Origin: a virus
Direction: 5' to 3' (one strand)
Virus record (IMG/VR): IMGVR_UViG_3300031629_001472
Coordinates: 1-38,664 of that record
Length of the DNA stretch: 38,664 bases
Every line of letters starts with the position of its first letter. Position 1 is the first letter of the stretch. A program made the position numbers and the translations under genes. Positions 29,108-37,143 of the stretch are shown piece by piece. The notes beneath the pieces were generated by a model. That model did no database searches, was not told the DNA's origin, and saw only the letters and a list, made by a program, of their open reading frames with translations.

Positions 29108-29737
29108 TTATTGTCTCGATATAAACTCATCTCCAGGTTTAGAATCATCATACAGACCTAATTCCTTAAGGTGGTTAATAGTATGATCATCCATTTCCCA
29201 TTCAAATTCATCTTTAGATTTATCTACATAATGTTCCATAGCATCTACTTCTTTATCTGATATAGCTGATTTACCGTATAGGAAAGCACAGTTGTAACAT
29301 AAGAACTCTAAATTCTTTAAGTGCCAGTTCTTTCTATTACCGTCTTTATGGTTTAGTATAATTGGTACCTTAGTATCGTGCACTCTTCTTTCTGAGAAAG
29401 TACAATGGCTACATTGCTCTTCTATTAAACATTCCTGTATGATTCTAGTTTTAACCTTCTGAGGGTCGAAATGTTCTATTGGAACTCTTCCTTCTAGTAA
29501 ATCTATAAGAGGAGGTTGGTTACCTTTATTACTTAAGAACTTAGGTATCCCTTTACCTTCTTGGTTCTTATGAACTTCTAATAGAGCCTCACCATCTTCA
29601 TCCTTATACATCTTAGCGTACTTCTTATAATGGTTATAAGAGACATGAAGATATCTGGCTGCTGCCATATTAGAACGAGTCATCTTCATCGCTCTTAATA
29701 TATCTTCTTTAGGAAGTATTTTGGAAGGTCTAGCCAT
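29108..29737 (-). CDS. HNH endonuclease-like protein with HTH start
   Basis: A 209-residue protein. N-terminal helix-turn-helix-like segment (RSNMAAARYLHVSYNHYKKY) is followed by an HNH domain: Cys109-x-x-Cys112, HK-D at 130-132 (ILNHKDGNRKNWHLKNLEFL) and Cys147-x-x-Cys150. The layout with zinc-binding cysteines around the HNH box is that of phage homing-type or packaging-associated nucleases. It overlaps the zinc-ribbon gene (TAATG). The acidic C-terminal tail (DDHTINHLKELGLYDDSK) is unusual. Confidence 0.75.
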   Translation of the reverse strand: MARPSKILPKEDILRAMKMTRSNMAAARYLHVSYNHYKKYAKMYKDEDGEALLEVHKNQEGKGIPKFLSNKGNQPPLIDLLEGRVPIEHFDPQKVKTRIIQECLIEEQCSHCTFSERRVHDTKVPIILNHKDGNRKNWHLKNLEFLCYNCAFLYGKSAISDKEVDAMEHYVDKSKDEFEWEMDDHTINHLKELGLYDDSKPGDEFISRQ

Positions 29738-30138
29738 TAGTAGTCTATTCCGGAAATGCCATGCTGAGTATCATCTACTTGAGATTGAACTTCAGATTCG
29801 CTATCCAATATGGTTATGAGAGTTTCTTTTACTGATTGGGATACTGCTAACTCACTATGTTCTGGATCGTTCTCATAAGTTGAGTTAATCTCTAAGGTAG
29901 CTTGCTTATCGCCTCTAAGTTCAGCATCTTTAAGTGCTAACAATCTAGCTTTACCAGCATCCATAATAATAATATCATTGTACGTATGGTCGCCAGTACC
30001 TTCTACTGTAGTAATACCTACCACTGACTCTACAGTCGAACAATTAACACAGAAATTATATCCGTATTTAGTCTTTCTTAGTTCAGGGTAGTCTTCTTGA
30101 CACTTAGGACAAGGAATCATCTTTAAATTTTGTAACAT
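29737..30138 (-). CDS. Zinc-ribbon protein (133 aa)
   Basis: N-terminal zinc ribbon Cys-x-x-Cys at IPCPKCQEDYPEL and GYNFCVNCST, then an acidic, Ser/Glu-rich body (AELRGDKQATLEINSTYEND). Possibly a DksA-like or transcription-associated zinc protein, unproven. Promoter about 30 bases upstream; leader ends AAAGGTTATAAATATG. Confidence 0.65.
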   Translation of the reverse strand: MLQNLKMIPCPKCQEDYPELRKTKYGYNFCVNCSTVESVVGITTVEGTGDHTYNDIIIMDAGKARLLALKDAELRGDKQATLEINSTYENDPEHSELAVSQSVKETLITILDSESEVQSQVDDTQHGISGIDY

Positions 30139-30167
30139 ATTTATAACCTTTATATTTTAATTATAGT

Positions 30168-30198
30168 TAAATATACGAACATTTAAGTTCATAAGCAA
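30168..30198 (-). promoter_or_regulatory. Promoter (TTAGTTGC / TATATTTA)
   Basis: TTG 30198-30196, 20-base spacer, TATATTTA 30175-30168. Confidence 0.7.
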
Positions 30199-30206
30199 CT
30201 AATAGT

Positions 30207-30617
30207 TTAATTGATTGCCTGTAAAGCAGTCCATACATCATCGACTGTTTTAAAGCTTACGACTTTTTCTTGTTTATCTTTACCTACTTCTATTGTAATT
30301 GTTCCGTCCCAATCAGGATCAGGCAGCAATTGATAAAGATAGCACTGTATTAATGCTTGTTGCTCTTTATTAAAAGCCATTTTAATTAAGTTCTCTATTA
30401 CATCGAAGAACTTATCTTCGTATGCAGTTACATCCATTCCTATTTCATCTTGAAGAAAGTCTCTTCTATCTTCAATCTCTCTAAGACCTTGGATAACTAC
30501 TTTAAAACTTTTTTTATCCATATCTTCTCTGCTGGGTTGTACTTGTTTTATCCTAAACTTAAGAGGATGTCCTATATCATGAAATACTTTTCTGAGTTTT
30601 TTTATTGGTTCCGTCAT
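30207..30617 (-). CDS. Unknown protein (136 aa)
   Basis: A 136-residue charged helical protein (KKLRKVFHDIGHPLKFRIKQ, DVIENLIKMAFNKEQQALIQ, YLYQLLPDPDWDGTITIEVG). The last part resembles a short beta-sheet. Overlaps the upstream gene by 41 bases; a start at residue 33 would avoid it. Not recognised. Confidence 0.66.
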   Translation of the reverse strand: MTEPIKKLRKVFHDIGHPLKFRIKQVQPSREDMDKKSFKVVIQGLREIEDRRDFLQDEIGMDVTAYEDKFFDVIENLIKMAFNKEQQALIQCYLYQLLPDPDWDGTITIEVGKDKQEKVVSFKTVDDVWTALQAIN

Positions 30618-30774
30618 GCGCTTTTACTTTGAAAATTTTTTGAAATTCTGATAGAATTAATCCTTTTCTTCTTGCGAAGATGCTTGTAGCTTCATCTATT
30701 GTTTGCGCTGTAGACTTAGCGATGATCTCTTGAGAAGGATCACTTACCGAATAATATCCGTACGACCACGACAT
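30577..30774 (-). CDS. Small protein (65 aa)
   Basis: I start at MSWSYGYYSVSDPSQEIIAK, because the longer frame would start inside the upstream gene. TAA of the upstream gene and this ATG are one base apart. Basic C-terminal half (FARRKGLILSEFQKIFKVKA). Unknown. Confidence 0.58.
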   Translation of the reverse strand: MSWSYGYYSVSDPSQEIIAKSTAQTIDEATSIFARRKGLILSEFQKIFKVKAHDGTNKKTQKSIS

Positions 30775-30775
30775 A

Positions 30776-31150
30776 TTAGACAGCTGGTTTTTCAAGTTCA
30801 GGTGCAGCATTAGGATTCTGTCCTGATAATGCTTTCCTTATTATCTTGTCAAAGTATTCAATATAAATAAAGAATCCAATAATAGTCTTATCTTTTAAGT
30901 TTCTATCTCTTTCGACTCTTAACTCATACTCTCCTAAACCTTTTTCTAGTCTAGTTTCTAATTCAATAGCAATATCATTCTGTTCAGTAGGTGTTATCTT
31001 ACCGAAAGTAGTTGGTAGAAATTGAACCTTTACTCCTTTTTTCTGTGGATCTTCGTTAGTGTCCACTTTAAGTACAAACGTATGTCCTGCAAATGTTACT
31101 TTGGCTGCTTCGTTAAGTACTTGTTTTACTATTTTTTCTAGTTGTTTCAT
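30776..31150 (-). CDS. Unknown protein, possibly leaderless mRNA (124 aa)
   Basis: A 124-residue protein starting MKQLEKIVKQVLNEAAKVTF, then FVLKVDTNEDPQKKGVKVQF and EYELRVERDRNLKDKTIIGF. Alternating strands and helices suggest an alpha/beta sheet. Its ATG is only four bases from the -7 box of its promoter, so its mRNA would start at or near the AUG. Confidence 0.66.
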   Translation of the reverse strand: MKQLEKIVKQVLNEAAKVTFAGHTFVLKVDTNEDPQKKGVKVQFLPTTFGKITPTEQNDIAIELETRLEKGLGEYELRVERDRNLKDKTIIGFFIYIEYFDKIIRKALSGQNPNAAPELEKPAV

Positions 31151-31154
31151 ATTA

Positions 31155-31185
31155 TAAAGATAAGAAATAAAATTCAGTTATACAA
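31155..31185 (-). promoter_or_regulatory. Promoter at leaderless distance (TTG / TATCTTTA)
   Basis: TTG 31185-31183, 20-base spacer, TATCTTTA 31162-31155, then AATATG. The extended TTAGTTGC is absent. Confidence 0.58.
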
Positions 31186-31205
31186 ATAAATAGCTTGTTA
31201 TTATA

Positions 31206-31379
31206 CTATCCAAATAGCATTGCTTTACTATTCGTATTGTTTTCGTTTATTACATTCCACTTGGCAACTGCTCTATTTCTAGACCATTGGTCAATTGTCC
31301 ATTGTAATCTGTCTGTTTCGAATGTGACTCTCTCTTTAGAGCCGTCCATCATTTTAAATTCAACTAAGTACTTCTTCAT
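31206..31379 (-). CDS. Small basic protein (57 aa)
   Basis: Frame of 57 codons: MKKYLVEFKMMDGSKERVTF ... WNVINENNTNSKAMLFG. The pattern LVEFKMMDGSKERVTFETDR fits a small beta-hairpin protein. Its start lies in the last 20 bases of the first glycosyltransferase, so it is translationally coupled to the glycan operon. Confidence 0.6.
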   Translation of the reverse strand: MKKYLVEFKMMDGSKERVTFETDRLQWTIDQWSRNRAVAKWNVINENNTNSKAMLFG

Positions 31380-32493
31380 AATATTTTATTATTTCTATTT
31401 TTAAATTACCTAAGGTGAAAGTACCTTTGGACTGCTCGCTTTGTTTTACTATGGCAGCTAATTGCATCAGGTATGTAAAGTCCTGCTGGTTAAATGTCTT
31501 TCCATCTATTGTTATAAATATAGCGTTTTGCTTCTCGTTGTCAAGTGGAAGTAACTTTCGTTTCATATCCATTATGCTAACCTTCTGCTCTTTATCAATA
31601 TACTCTTTATAGTCTAAGTCACTATATAATGTATCACACCAAGGTTCTAATGCTTCTAAGAGCTGTTCGTTACCATTATGTAATATAATTCCTCTATCAA
31701 ACTTAGGATTTATAGATGGGTATTGGTACTCATCATTCTGTATCCAATCCCCCCACTTACGTATGTACTCTTTACGGCAACGTTCCATAGTATCTTTATA
31801 GTCTGAGTTCTCTATACCAACTCCAGCATTCCATTTATGACCTCTACAAGTCATATGGTAACATAAAGCATCTCTAGATTGAATCATTTGATAACCTGCT
31901 TGAATCCATCTGTTAAATATATCAGAGTCTTCATATCCATAAGGAGCAAATCTTTGATCATGTCCTCCAATACTTAAATGATCTTCTTTATATAACATCC
32001 AAGGAGCAAAGATACCTTTAGTAGTAATACCAATTTGCTTATTGCTATGGTCTTCTACAAACTTCTCAAATAGATCCCATTTAAAGTCTTCAGCTTCCAT
32101 ACCAAAGTCTCTTACTATCTTCTCTTTACCGGCAGGATGGATTGGCGGCTCTATTCTAGTAGCACAAACTATACTCAAAGGCTTCATATGCTTTAACATA
32201 TTTTCAAAGTATCCTGGACCTATTATCATATCTGAATGTAATATAGAGACAATAGGAGTATTAGCCATCTTCATACCCTCGTCGTACCAGTATGTATGCC
32301 CACGTCTCTCCCTAGCAATATGAAATGTTAAGTCCTTATTAACTAATGTACCTAACCATTCAGCTGTACCGTCAGAGGATGCATCATCAATTATAATTAT
32401 ATCAACATCTTTAGCATACTTAAGTAAACTACTGTAAGTGTTCTTTAGATGCTCTAATGTATTATATGATGGTATTATTACTGTATGCCGCAT
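31360..32493 (-). CDS. Glycosyltransferase family 2 protein
   Basis: A 377-residue GT-A protein. N-terminal VIIPSYNTLEHLKNTYSSLL and DIIIIDDASSDGTAEWLG are the family start (Asp36-Asp37 for UDP-sugar), SILHSDMIIGPGYF is the metal motif, and APYGYEDSDIFNRWIQAG is the acceptor-side ED motif. Residues after about 290 (HNGNEQLLEALEPWCDTLYS) are extra. Last gene but one of the glycan operon; overlaps the next upstream gene by 16 bases. Confidence 0.85.
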   Translation of the reverse strand: MRHTVIIPSYNTLEHLKNTYSSLLKYAKDVDIIIIDDASSDGTAEWLGTLVNKDLTFHIARERRGHTYWYDEGMKMANTPIVSILHSDMIIGPGYFENMLKHMKPLSIVCATRIEPPIHPAGKEKIVRDFGMEAEDFKWDLFEKFVEDHSNKQIGITTKGIFAPWMLYKEDHLSIGGHDQRFAPYGYEDSDIFNRWIQAGYQMIQSRDALCYHMTCRGHKWNAGVGIENSDYKDTMERCRKEYIRKWGDWIQNDEYQYPSINPKFDRGIILHNGNEQLLEALEPWCDTLYSDLDYKEYIDKEQKVSIMDMKRKLLPLDNEKQNAIFITIDGKTFNQQDFTYLMQLAAIVKQSEQSKGTFTLGNLKIEIIKYYEEVLS

Positions 32494-33311
32494 ATCATTC
32501 CGTATTCGTTCTTTTTAGGCATTCCGCCCCATTTCTTATAAAATTTTTGAGCATTTATTTGCTCATGTTTACTTTGTCTAGCTGAGGTCTTATTATCATT
32601 CTCTTCTAATCTATGTGAACCTCTTGCACCGAAGTGCCATACTACTGATTTAGTAGGCATCATAAACTCTACTCCATTCTGTATCATTCTCCAAAATAGA
32701 TCATAATCATCCCAGCTTGTAGGAGCGAATTGAGGATCATTACCTCCTGTTTCGTCCCATACTTCTTTCTTAACCAATCCAGATACTCCTTCACCTTTAG
32801 GTATCATAAAATCATTCATCTTAGCTAACTCTTTAGCATACTTGAACATAGCATGTTGGTTAAAGTCATCATGATATGCTCCGAATGCTTCTTTAGGAAC
32901 AAAATGAGTACCGGGTCTATCTGTATCGTTAAACATATTAGGCTCTATTCTAAAAGAATTAACCCATAGTTTTTTATCTTCATTATCATCATGCACCTTC
33001 ATTAATTCTAAGTCCCAGTTAGGAGTTACAACAAAGTCTGAATGTAAGAAGTTAATGTATTCTGTCTCTACTCTTTCAGCACAGAAGTTCATTCCTCCTC
33101 CTATACCTTTTGGCTTATCGTTTGTATCTATATAATAGTTTACGTCGTAGCTCTCAGCAAAACCCTTTAGCCATTCATTAGTTCCGTCGGTACAATTCTC
33201 TGCATGAATAATAAATGGAGCGTCTTTCCAATATGAATGCTGCCTTACAGATCTTATAGCGAGCTTAAGGTACGGTAAGTTGTTATGTGTACTAATACAA
33301 TGTGTTATCAT
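32478..33311 (-). CDS. Glycosyltransferase family 2 protein
   Basis: A 277-residue GT-A protein similar in plan to its downstream neighbour: HCISTHNNLPYLKLAIRSVR, HAENCTDGTNEW, INFLHSDFVVTPNWD, and the later APTSWDDYDLFWRMIQNGVE motif. The two probably arose by duplication and add different sugars. Operon position: overlaps the upstream gene by four bases. Confidence 0.84.
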   Translation of the reverse strand: MITHCISTHNNLPYLKLAIRSVRQHSYWKDAPFIIHAENCTDGTNEWLKGFAESYDVNYYIDTNDKPKGIGGGMNFCAERVETEYINFLHSDFVVTPNWDLELMKVHDDNEDKKLWVNSFRIEPNMFNDTDRPGTHFVPKEAFGAYHDDFNQHAMFKYAKELAKMNDFMIPKGEGVSGLVKKEVWDETGGNDPQFAPTSWDDYDLFWRMIQNGVEFMMPTKSVVWHFGARGSHRLEENDNKTSARQSKHEQINAQKFYKKWGGMPKKNEYGMICGIQ

Positions 33312-34189
33312 AGTTCTGCTAAAAATTTCATCATAGCTGCTATACTAGTTGTTTGATAGTCTTTAAATACTTGATCGTTTCTAGTAGCATCTGTTCCTAT
33401 ACGCTTACTAGGATGTTTATAGTTATGTCCTTTCAATCTAGAAGTAACACATAATTGTATTATTTCTTTCTTTCTACAATACTCCTCAAAGCAAGTATCT
33501 TCTCTAACAAAATGCATGCCTGGTGCTATAAATGGAGTATCGAATCCTGAAGAGATACAAACTAAGCTTCCATCTATCTTAAGAGGAACTTGTTTAATAT
33601 TTATGTCACCAGCCTCGTCGTTAAATTTATCTAATTCTTTCTGAGATATATAATCCTTATATTTTAAAGGTGCTTCTAATAATTCTATACAGTCTTCTCT
33701 ATGGTCTGAGGTACATTGACAGGGCTTACTATATCCTTGAAGCTTATCATGAGTAACTATATCCCAAGAGTTATCCCACATAGGTCTTGAAGCAAACGTT
33801 ACTACATGCTTAACAGGTACTTGTAATGCTCCTAACACAGCAAAGAAGTCTCTCGGCATTAGACAATCAGACTCTCCCCATACAGTATACTTTGCATCTA
33901 CATCGTATATTTCTCTTCTCCAATCAGCTATATTATAGAATGGATCTTTATCTGTCTTAATAGTTAATTCCGGATTAAACTCCTGCATTAGTCTATGAGT
34001 CTCAAACTTGTTAAAGAAGTCTCTAGGGGATGCATGCTTAGGTTTTTCTATATAAGTCTGTTCGTTATAACAGATCTTAATTTTAACCTCAACAGCTGGT
34101 GCTGACTTAATAGCTCTGTATATAGAGTCCCAACATTCTTCTATAATGTTAGACTCGTACCACATATGGTGTAATTGTAATAGTATCAT
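33308..34189 (-). CDS. Glycosyltransferase-like protein
   Basis: A 293-residue protein with a GT-A look: QLHHMWYESNIIEECWDSIY, a strand pair, and VWGESDCLMPRDFFAVLGAL, in which E-S-D may take the place of DxD. Cys pairs (CQCTSDHREDC) around 165-180 may bind metal. Weak family link; context supports sugar transfer. Confidence 0.6.
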   Translation of the reverse strand: MILLQLHHMWYESNIIEECWDSIYRAIKSAPAVEVKIKICYNEQTYIEKPKHASPRDFFNKFETHRLMQEFNPELTIKTDKDPFYNIADWRREIYDVDAKYTVWGESDCLMPRDFFAVLGALQVPVKHVVTFASRPMWDNSWDIVTHDKLQGYSKPCQCTSDHREDCIELLEAPLKYKDYISQKELDKFNDEAGDINIKQVPLKIDGSLVCISSGFDTPFIAPGMHFVREDTCFEEYCRKKEIIQLCVTSRLKGHNYKHPSKRIGTDATRNDQVFKDYQTTSIAAMMKFLAEL

Positions 34190-35001
34190 GTCCAGTTGCT
34201 TTGTAATATTATTCCGTTATAATTTTTAGATATCTTATCCTTATCGAACCATTGGTTAGTGACTTCGAAATCATATAACTCTTTCCAGTGATATACTTTA
34301 AAGAATGGACCGCAAGGTATAATTGGTATAGGTCTAACAGCATGTAGATACTCACCATACGTTAATGTCTCTCTAAAATGAATACCATATTGACTCTTCA
34401 TAGCTAAACAAAACTCTTCCATCTTAATATTATTAACCTGAAGGTATGTTCGCTTGAAGCTATCGATTACTTCTCTATTCCATAGATGAGGATTAGGACC
34501 GTAGTCGTATATCTTATCTCCTTTACCGCCAAAGATAGTTCTATAAGCTCTTACTGCTTTAGCGTAACCAGTATTATTATAGTCTCCTCCTTTAAGTAAC
34601 GTTTCATACTCCATCATTTGCTTATTCTCATACATAATAGTATATGGAATATTATCATACGCAATGAAGTCTTTTATGTAAAATGGTTTAATAAAGTAAG
34701 CATCTGAGTCTAATATAAGAATATTATCTGCAGGTATCTCATCGAAAGCATGAAGCTTTATTAACATTTGGTCTTCCCATCCTCCTAGTTGAGTCTTAAT
34801 TTTATATATCTCTTCATCAGATATAAAAGTATACCCTTCATCCCCTATAAGGTCTTCAAGCATTCCTTCTTCTAACTTAGGACAAGATATAAAGAAAGGT
34901 ATATCATCTTCATTCCATTGCTCTATTGAGTCTAATAGTCTCTTTACTCTTTTAAAGTCTCCTTTATATGTCTTACAGTATAGTGCTAATTTACAATTCA
35001 T
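34186..35001 (-). CDS. Glycosyltransferase-like protein (DUF6492 type)
   Basis: A 271-residue protein with ALYCKTYKGDFKRVKRLLDS at the start, and NILILDSDAYFIKPFYIKDF, a D-S-D metal motif characteristic of the DUF6492 group. Later GPNPHLWNREVID and GIHFRETLTYGEYL are as expected. It would transfer a sugar onto the growing glycan. Overlaps both neighbours. Confidence 0.72.
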   Translation of the reverse strand: MNCKLALYCKTYKGDFKRVKRLLDSIEQWNEDDIPFFISCPKLEEGMLEDLIGDEGYTFISDEEIYKIKTQLGGWEDQMLIKLHAFDEIPADNILILDSDAYFIKPFYIKDFIAYDNIPYTIMYENKQMMEYETLLKGGDYNNTGYAKAVRAYRTIFGGKGDKIYDYGPNPHLWNREVIDSFKRTYLQVNNIKMEEFCLAMKSQYGIHFRETLTYGEYLHAVRPIPIIPCGPFFKVYHWKELYDFEVTNQWFDKDKISKNYNGIILQSNWT

Positions 35002-35779
35002 CTATATTTATTCGTTCAAACCTATTATCCGCTGGGTTACTCTTAGACAAGATACGAACTTTTATTTTATTATCCAAGAACCAATCGTACATTTCTTTAG
35101 TACAATCGATAGTTTCTTTTAGTTCTAAATAGTCTGGTCCTCCATCTGCTTTTATTTTATACAGTTCATGAGCATGTTCTTCATGCCAAGCATCACCTAA
35201 CTTGAATCCCTTCTCAGGCTCAAATTTAGATAAGTCTCCTATATCCCATCCAATAGTAACAATGTCTTTACATCCTAAATGTAATGCTAAAGGGAAGCCT
35301 GACTCATACATAATACCGGGACCCCATATCGCTTTACCTTCTCCATATGCTTTCCAGTTATCAAACTCTCTACTAAATGCAGTTGTTTGTTTCATCTGTA
35401 TCCATGGAGTAGAGTAACAAGGTATTAATATATCAGCTGGTGACTTCCATTCGTTCTGAATTCTATTAATTTCGTATGGCATATTCATTGCTGTTAACTG
35501 CCAATGTACAATCGTATCTTCGTTATGATATTCATATGGTTGGTAAGAATAGCAAGACATTAAATGAAACGTTGCTACTTCTTTAACATACTCATAGGAT
35601 TGTTTACATGCTATTACTAGTTTACCTTCTAGCTTTTCAAGTAACTTAGATCTATCTAGCTCTGTTAGTGAAGGTCCGGCAGTAATTAAGTATGCTGTTT
35701 GATCTTTAAACTTATCTTTGAGTAACTTAATTCTTTCGTAACTGTCTTCAACTTTATATATTTCCTTCTTTAAACTCAT
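34991..35779 (-). CDS. DUF115/GT42-like transferase candidate
   Basis: A 262-residue protein. N-terminal TAYLITAGPSLTELDRSKLL has the GPSL nucleotide-binding loop of DUF115 (motility accessory factor) and GT42 sialyltransferase-like proteins. Central GPGIMYESGFPLALHLGCKD and IVTIGWDIGDLSKF match the second Rossmann half. Such proteins use CMP-activated nonulosonic acids. Overlaps the NeuA-like gene by 26 bases, so activation and transfer would be coupled. Confidence 0.65.
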   Translation of the reverse strand: MSLKKEIYKVEDSYERIKLLKDKFKDQTAYLITAGPSLTELDRSKLLEKLEGKLVIACKQSYEYVKEVATFHLMSCYSYQPYEYHNEDTIVHWQLTAMNMPYEINRIQNEWKSPADILIPCYSTPWIQMKQTTAFSREFDNWKAYGEGKAIWGPGIMYESGFPLALHLGCKDIVTIGWDIGDLSKFEPEKGFKLGDAWHEEHAHELYKIKADGGPDYLELKETIDCTKEMYDWFLDNKIKVRILSKSNPADNRFERINIDEL

Positions 35780-36455
35780 TGTATAGTATTTCTCCTACTT
35801 TAAATTGCCATTCATAATCTATATCGAAAGCTTCTAGTTCAGCCATAGGGAATAACTTTATACCACCTTCTCTCTCAAAGTCTCCCATGAACCTGTCATC
35901 CTTTATTATATCTAATCGTGAAGCGTATAAGACATGAGCTGCTTCAGATGTAGGTTCTACAACTTTAGTGTTCATTATTGTTTGACTTTCAGGCCAAGGA
36001 GTAACTAAAGAGCCTTCTTTATTCCAATAGTATTGTTTCTTCTCCATTACAGCAAATAAGTTCTCTTCATCTTGCTTAACTAGTTCATTGTAAAACTCTC
36101 TAATTGTTTCTGGTTTGAGAAGTGGATTACATCCAGATACTAACATTACATATTTGTAATTATTTGGTAGCTTATCATGCCATTCGTATATCTTCTGCAA
36201 TGAGTTATCATTATTAGCCGACTCATGACTTCTATTGAAGATATTAACTCCCTGCTTCTTAGCTATTTCTACTAACTCAGGTTCGTATACTGAAGCCCAT
36301 ATGTGTTCTTGTTTACTTGGTAGTGCTTCTTTAATCTTCTCTAATACTAAATCATATAGAGTAGTATCGGCGAATGGCCTTATCATCTTTTGTGGCACCC
36401 TTTGACTGTTTAGTCTAGCTTGTACTACTATTGCTATCTCATCTAATTGTTTCAT
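35754..36455 (-). CDS. NeuA/SpsF-like cytidylyltransferase
   Basis: A 233-residue nucleotidyltransferase. AIVVQARLNSQRVPQKMIRP is the N-terminal CTP-binding loop, between NeuA (ARxxSKRxPxKN) and SpsF (QARMxSTRLPGK) patterns. Central KYVMLVSGCNPLLKPETIRE gives the strand with the metal Asp-like region. C-terminal FDIDYEWQFKVGEILY has the catalytic Asp of the family. It would make a CMP-sugar, presumably the NeuB product. Overlaps both neighbours. Confidence 0.75.
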   Translation of the reverse strand: MKQLDEIAIVVQARLNSQRVPQKMIRPFADTTLYDLVLEKIKEALPSKQEHIWASVYEPELVEIAKKQGVNIFNRSHESANNDNSLQKIYEWHDKLPNNYKYVMLVSGCNPLLKPETIREFYNELVKQDEENLFAVMEKKQYYWNKEGSLVTPWPESQTIMNTKVVEPTSEAAHVLYASRLDIIKDDRFMGDFEREGGIKLFPMAELEAFDIDYEWQFKVGEILYNEFKEGNI

Positions 36456-37143
36456 ATATATCTTTTGATAATGGAAAATACTTCTTACTAAGCTCAGTAC
36501 CTAAATTATAATCTAATCCTTCTCCTAAGTTCCTAAGTCTATTATTATCTTCTAAAGAAGCTAAAACTGTATAGGCATCTACAAATACATTTACATACGA
36601 ATGAATTGAATCATTCCAATCTCTTCTAGTATCAGTATCTTTTAATCCTACTCTACCTGAGAATGCATGAGCATTACTAAATTCTTTATTGAATCCATCA
36701 AATCCTACAAAATTAACTTTACGAGCTCTTGTTGCTTGCATAGCTAATAGTATCATTCTAAATGTAGCTCCTGATTTTTGAGCTGGATTATACTGAACTT
36801 CATCTAAGTCTATATTCATTGCAAGAATAGGAGTATCTATATACTCTTTGAATGCTATGAACTCATCTGATTTTTCTTTATTGTTCCTAAAATGCTCTGG
36901 TTCGTAATATACGAATGGTTTATCTGCCTTTAGCTTATCCATTAATACCTTACTAGTTATATCAGTTTCATAACCTAATTGGTATAGGTCTATCTTCTTT
37001 GACAATACCTTATCATTCTTATAGAAATCATTACAGGTCCAAAGGAAATCATAATCTAACTTATCCCAATTTCTGTCTAAAGTAGATGTTCCTCCACCTA
37101 CTATTAAAATTGATTTACCTATATAGTCTTTTCTAAAATCCAT
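36439..37143 (-). CDS. GT42/DUF115-like protein
   Basis: A 234-residue protein with SILIVGGGTSTLDRNWDKLD at its start, WTCNDFYKND, KSGATFRMILLAMQATRARK and VNFVGFDGF followed by HAF. The order of these blocks matches GT42 sialyltransferases (CstII type), which have the G-x-G-P-S loop, a Gly-Ile-Asp-Phe strand end and a catalytic His. Closest functional guess: transfer of an activated nonulosonate. Not certain. Confidence 0.62.
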   Translation of the reverse strand: MDFRKDYIGKSILIVGGGTSTLDRNWDKLDYDFLWTCNDFYKNDKVLSKKIDLYQLGYETDITSKVLMDKLKADKPFVYYEPEHFRNNKEKSDEFIAFKEYIDTPILAMNIDLDEVQYNPAQKSGATFRMILLAMQATRARKVNFVGFDGFNKEFSNAHAFSGRVGLKDTDTRRDWNDSIHSYVNVFVDAYTVLASLEDNNRLRNLGEGLDYNLGTELSKKYFPLSKDIYETIR

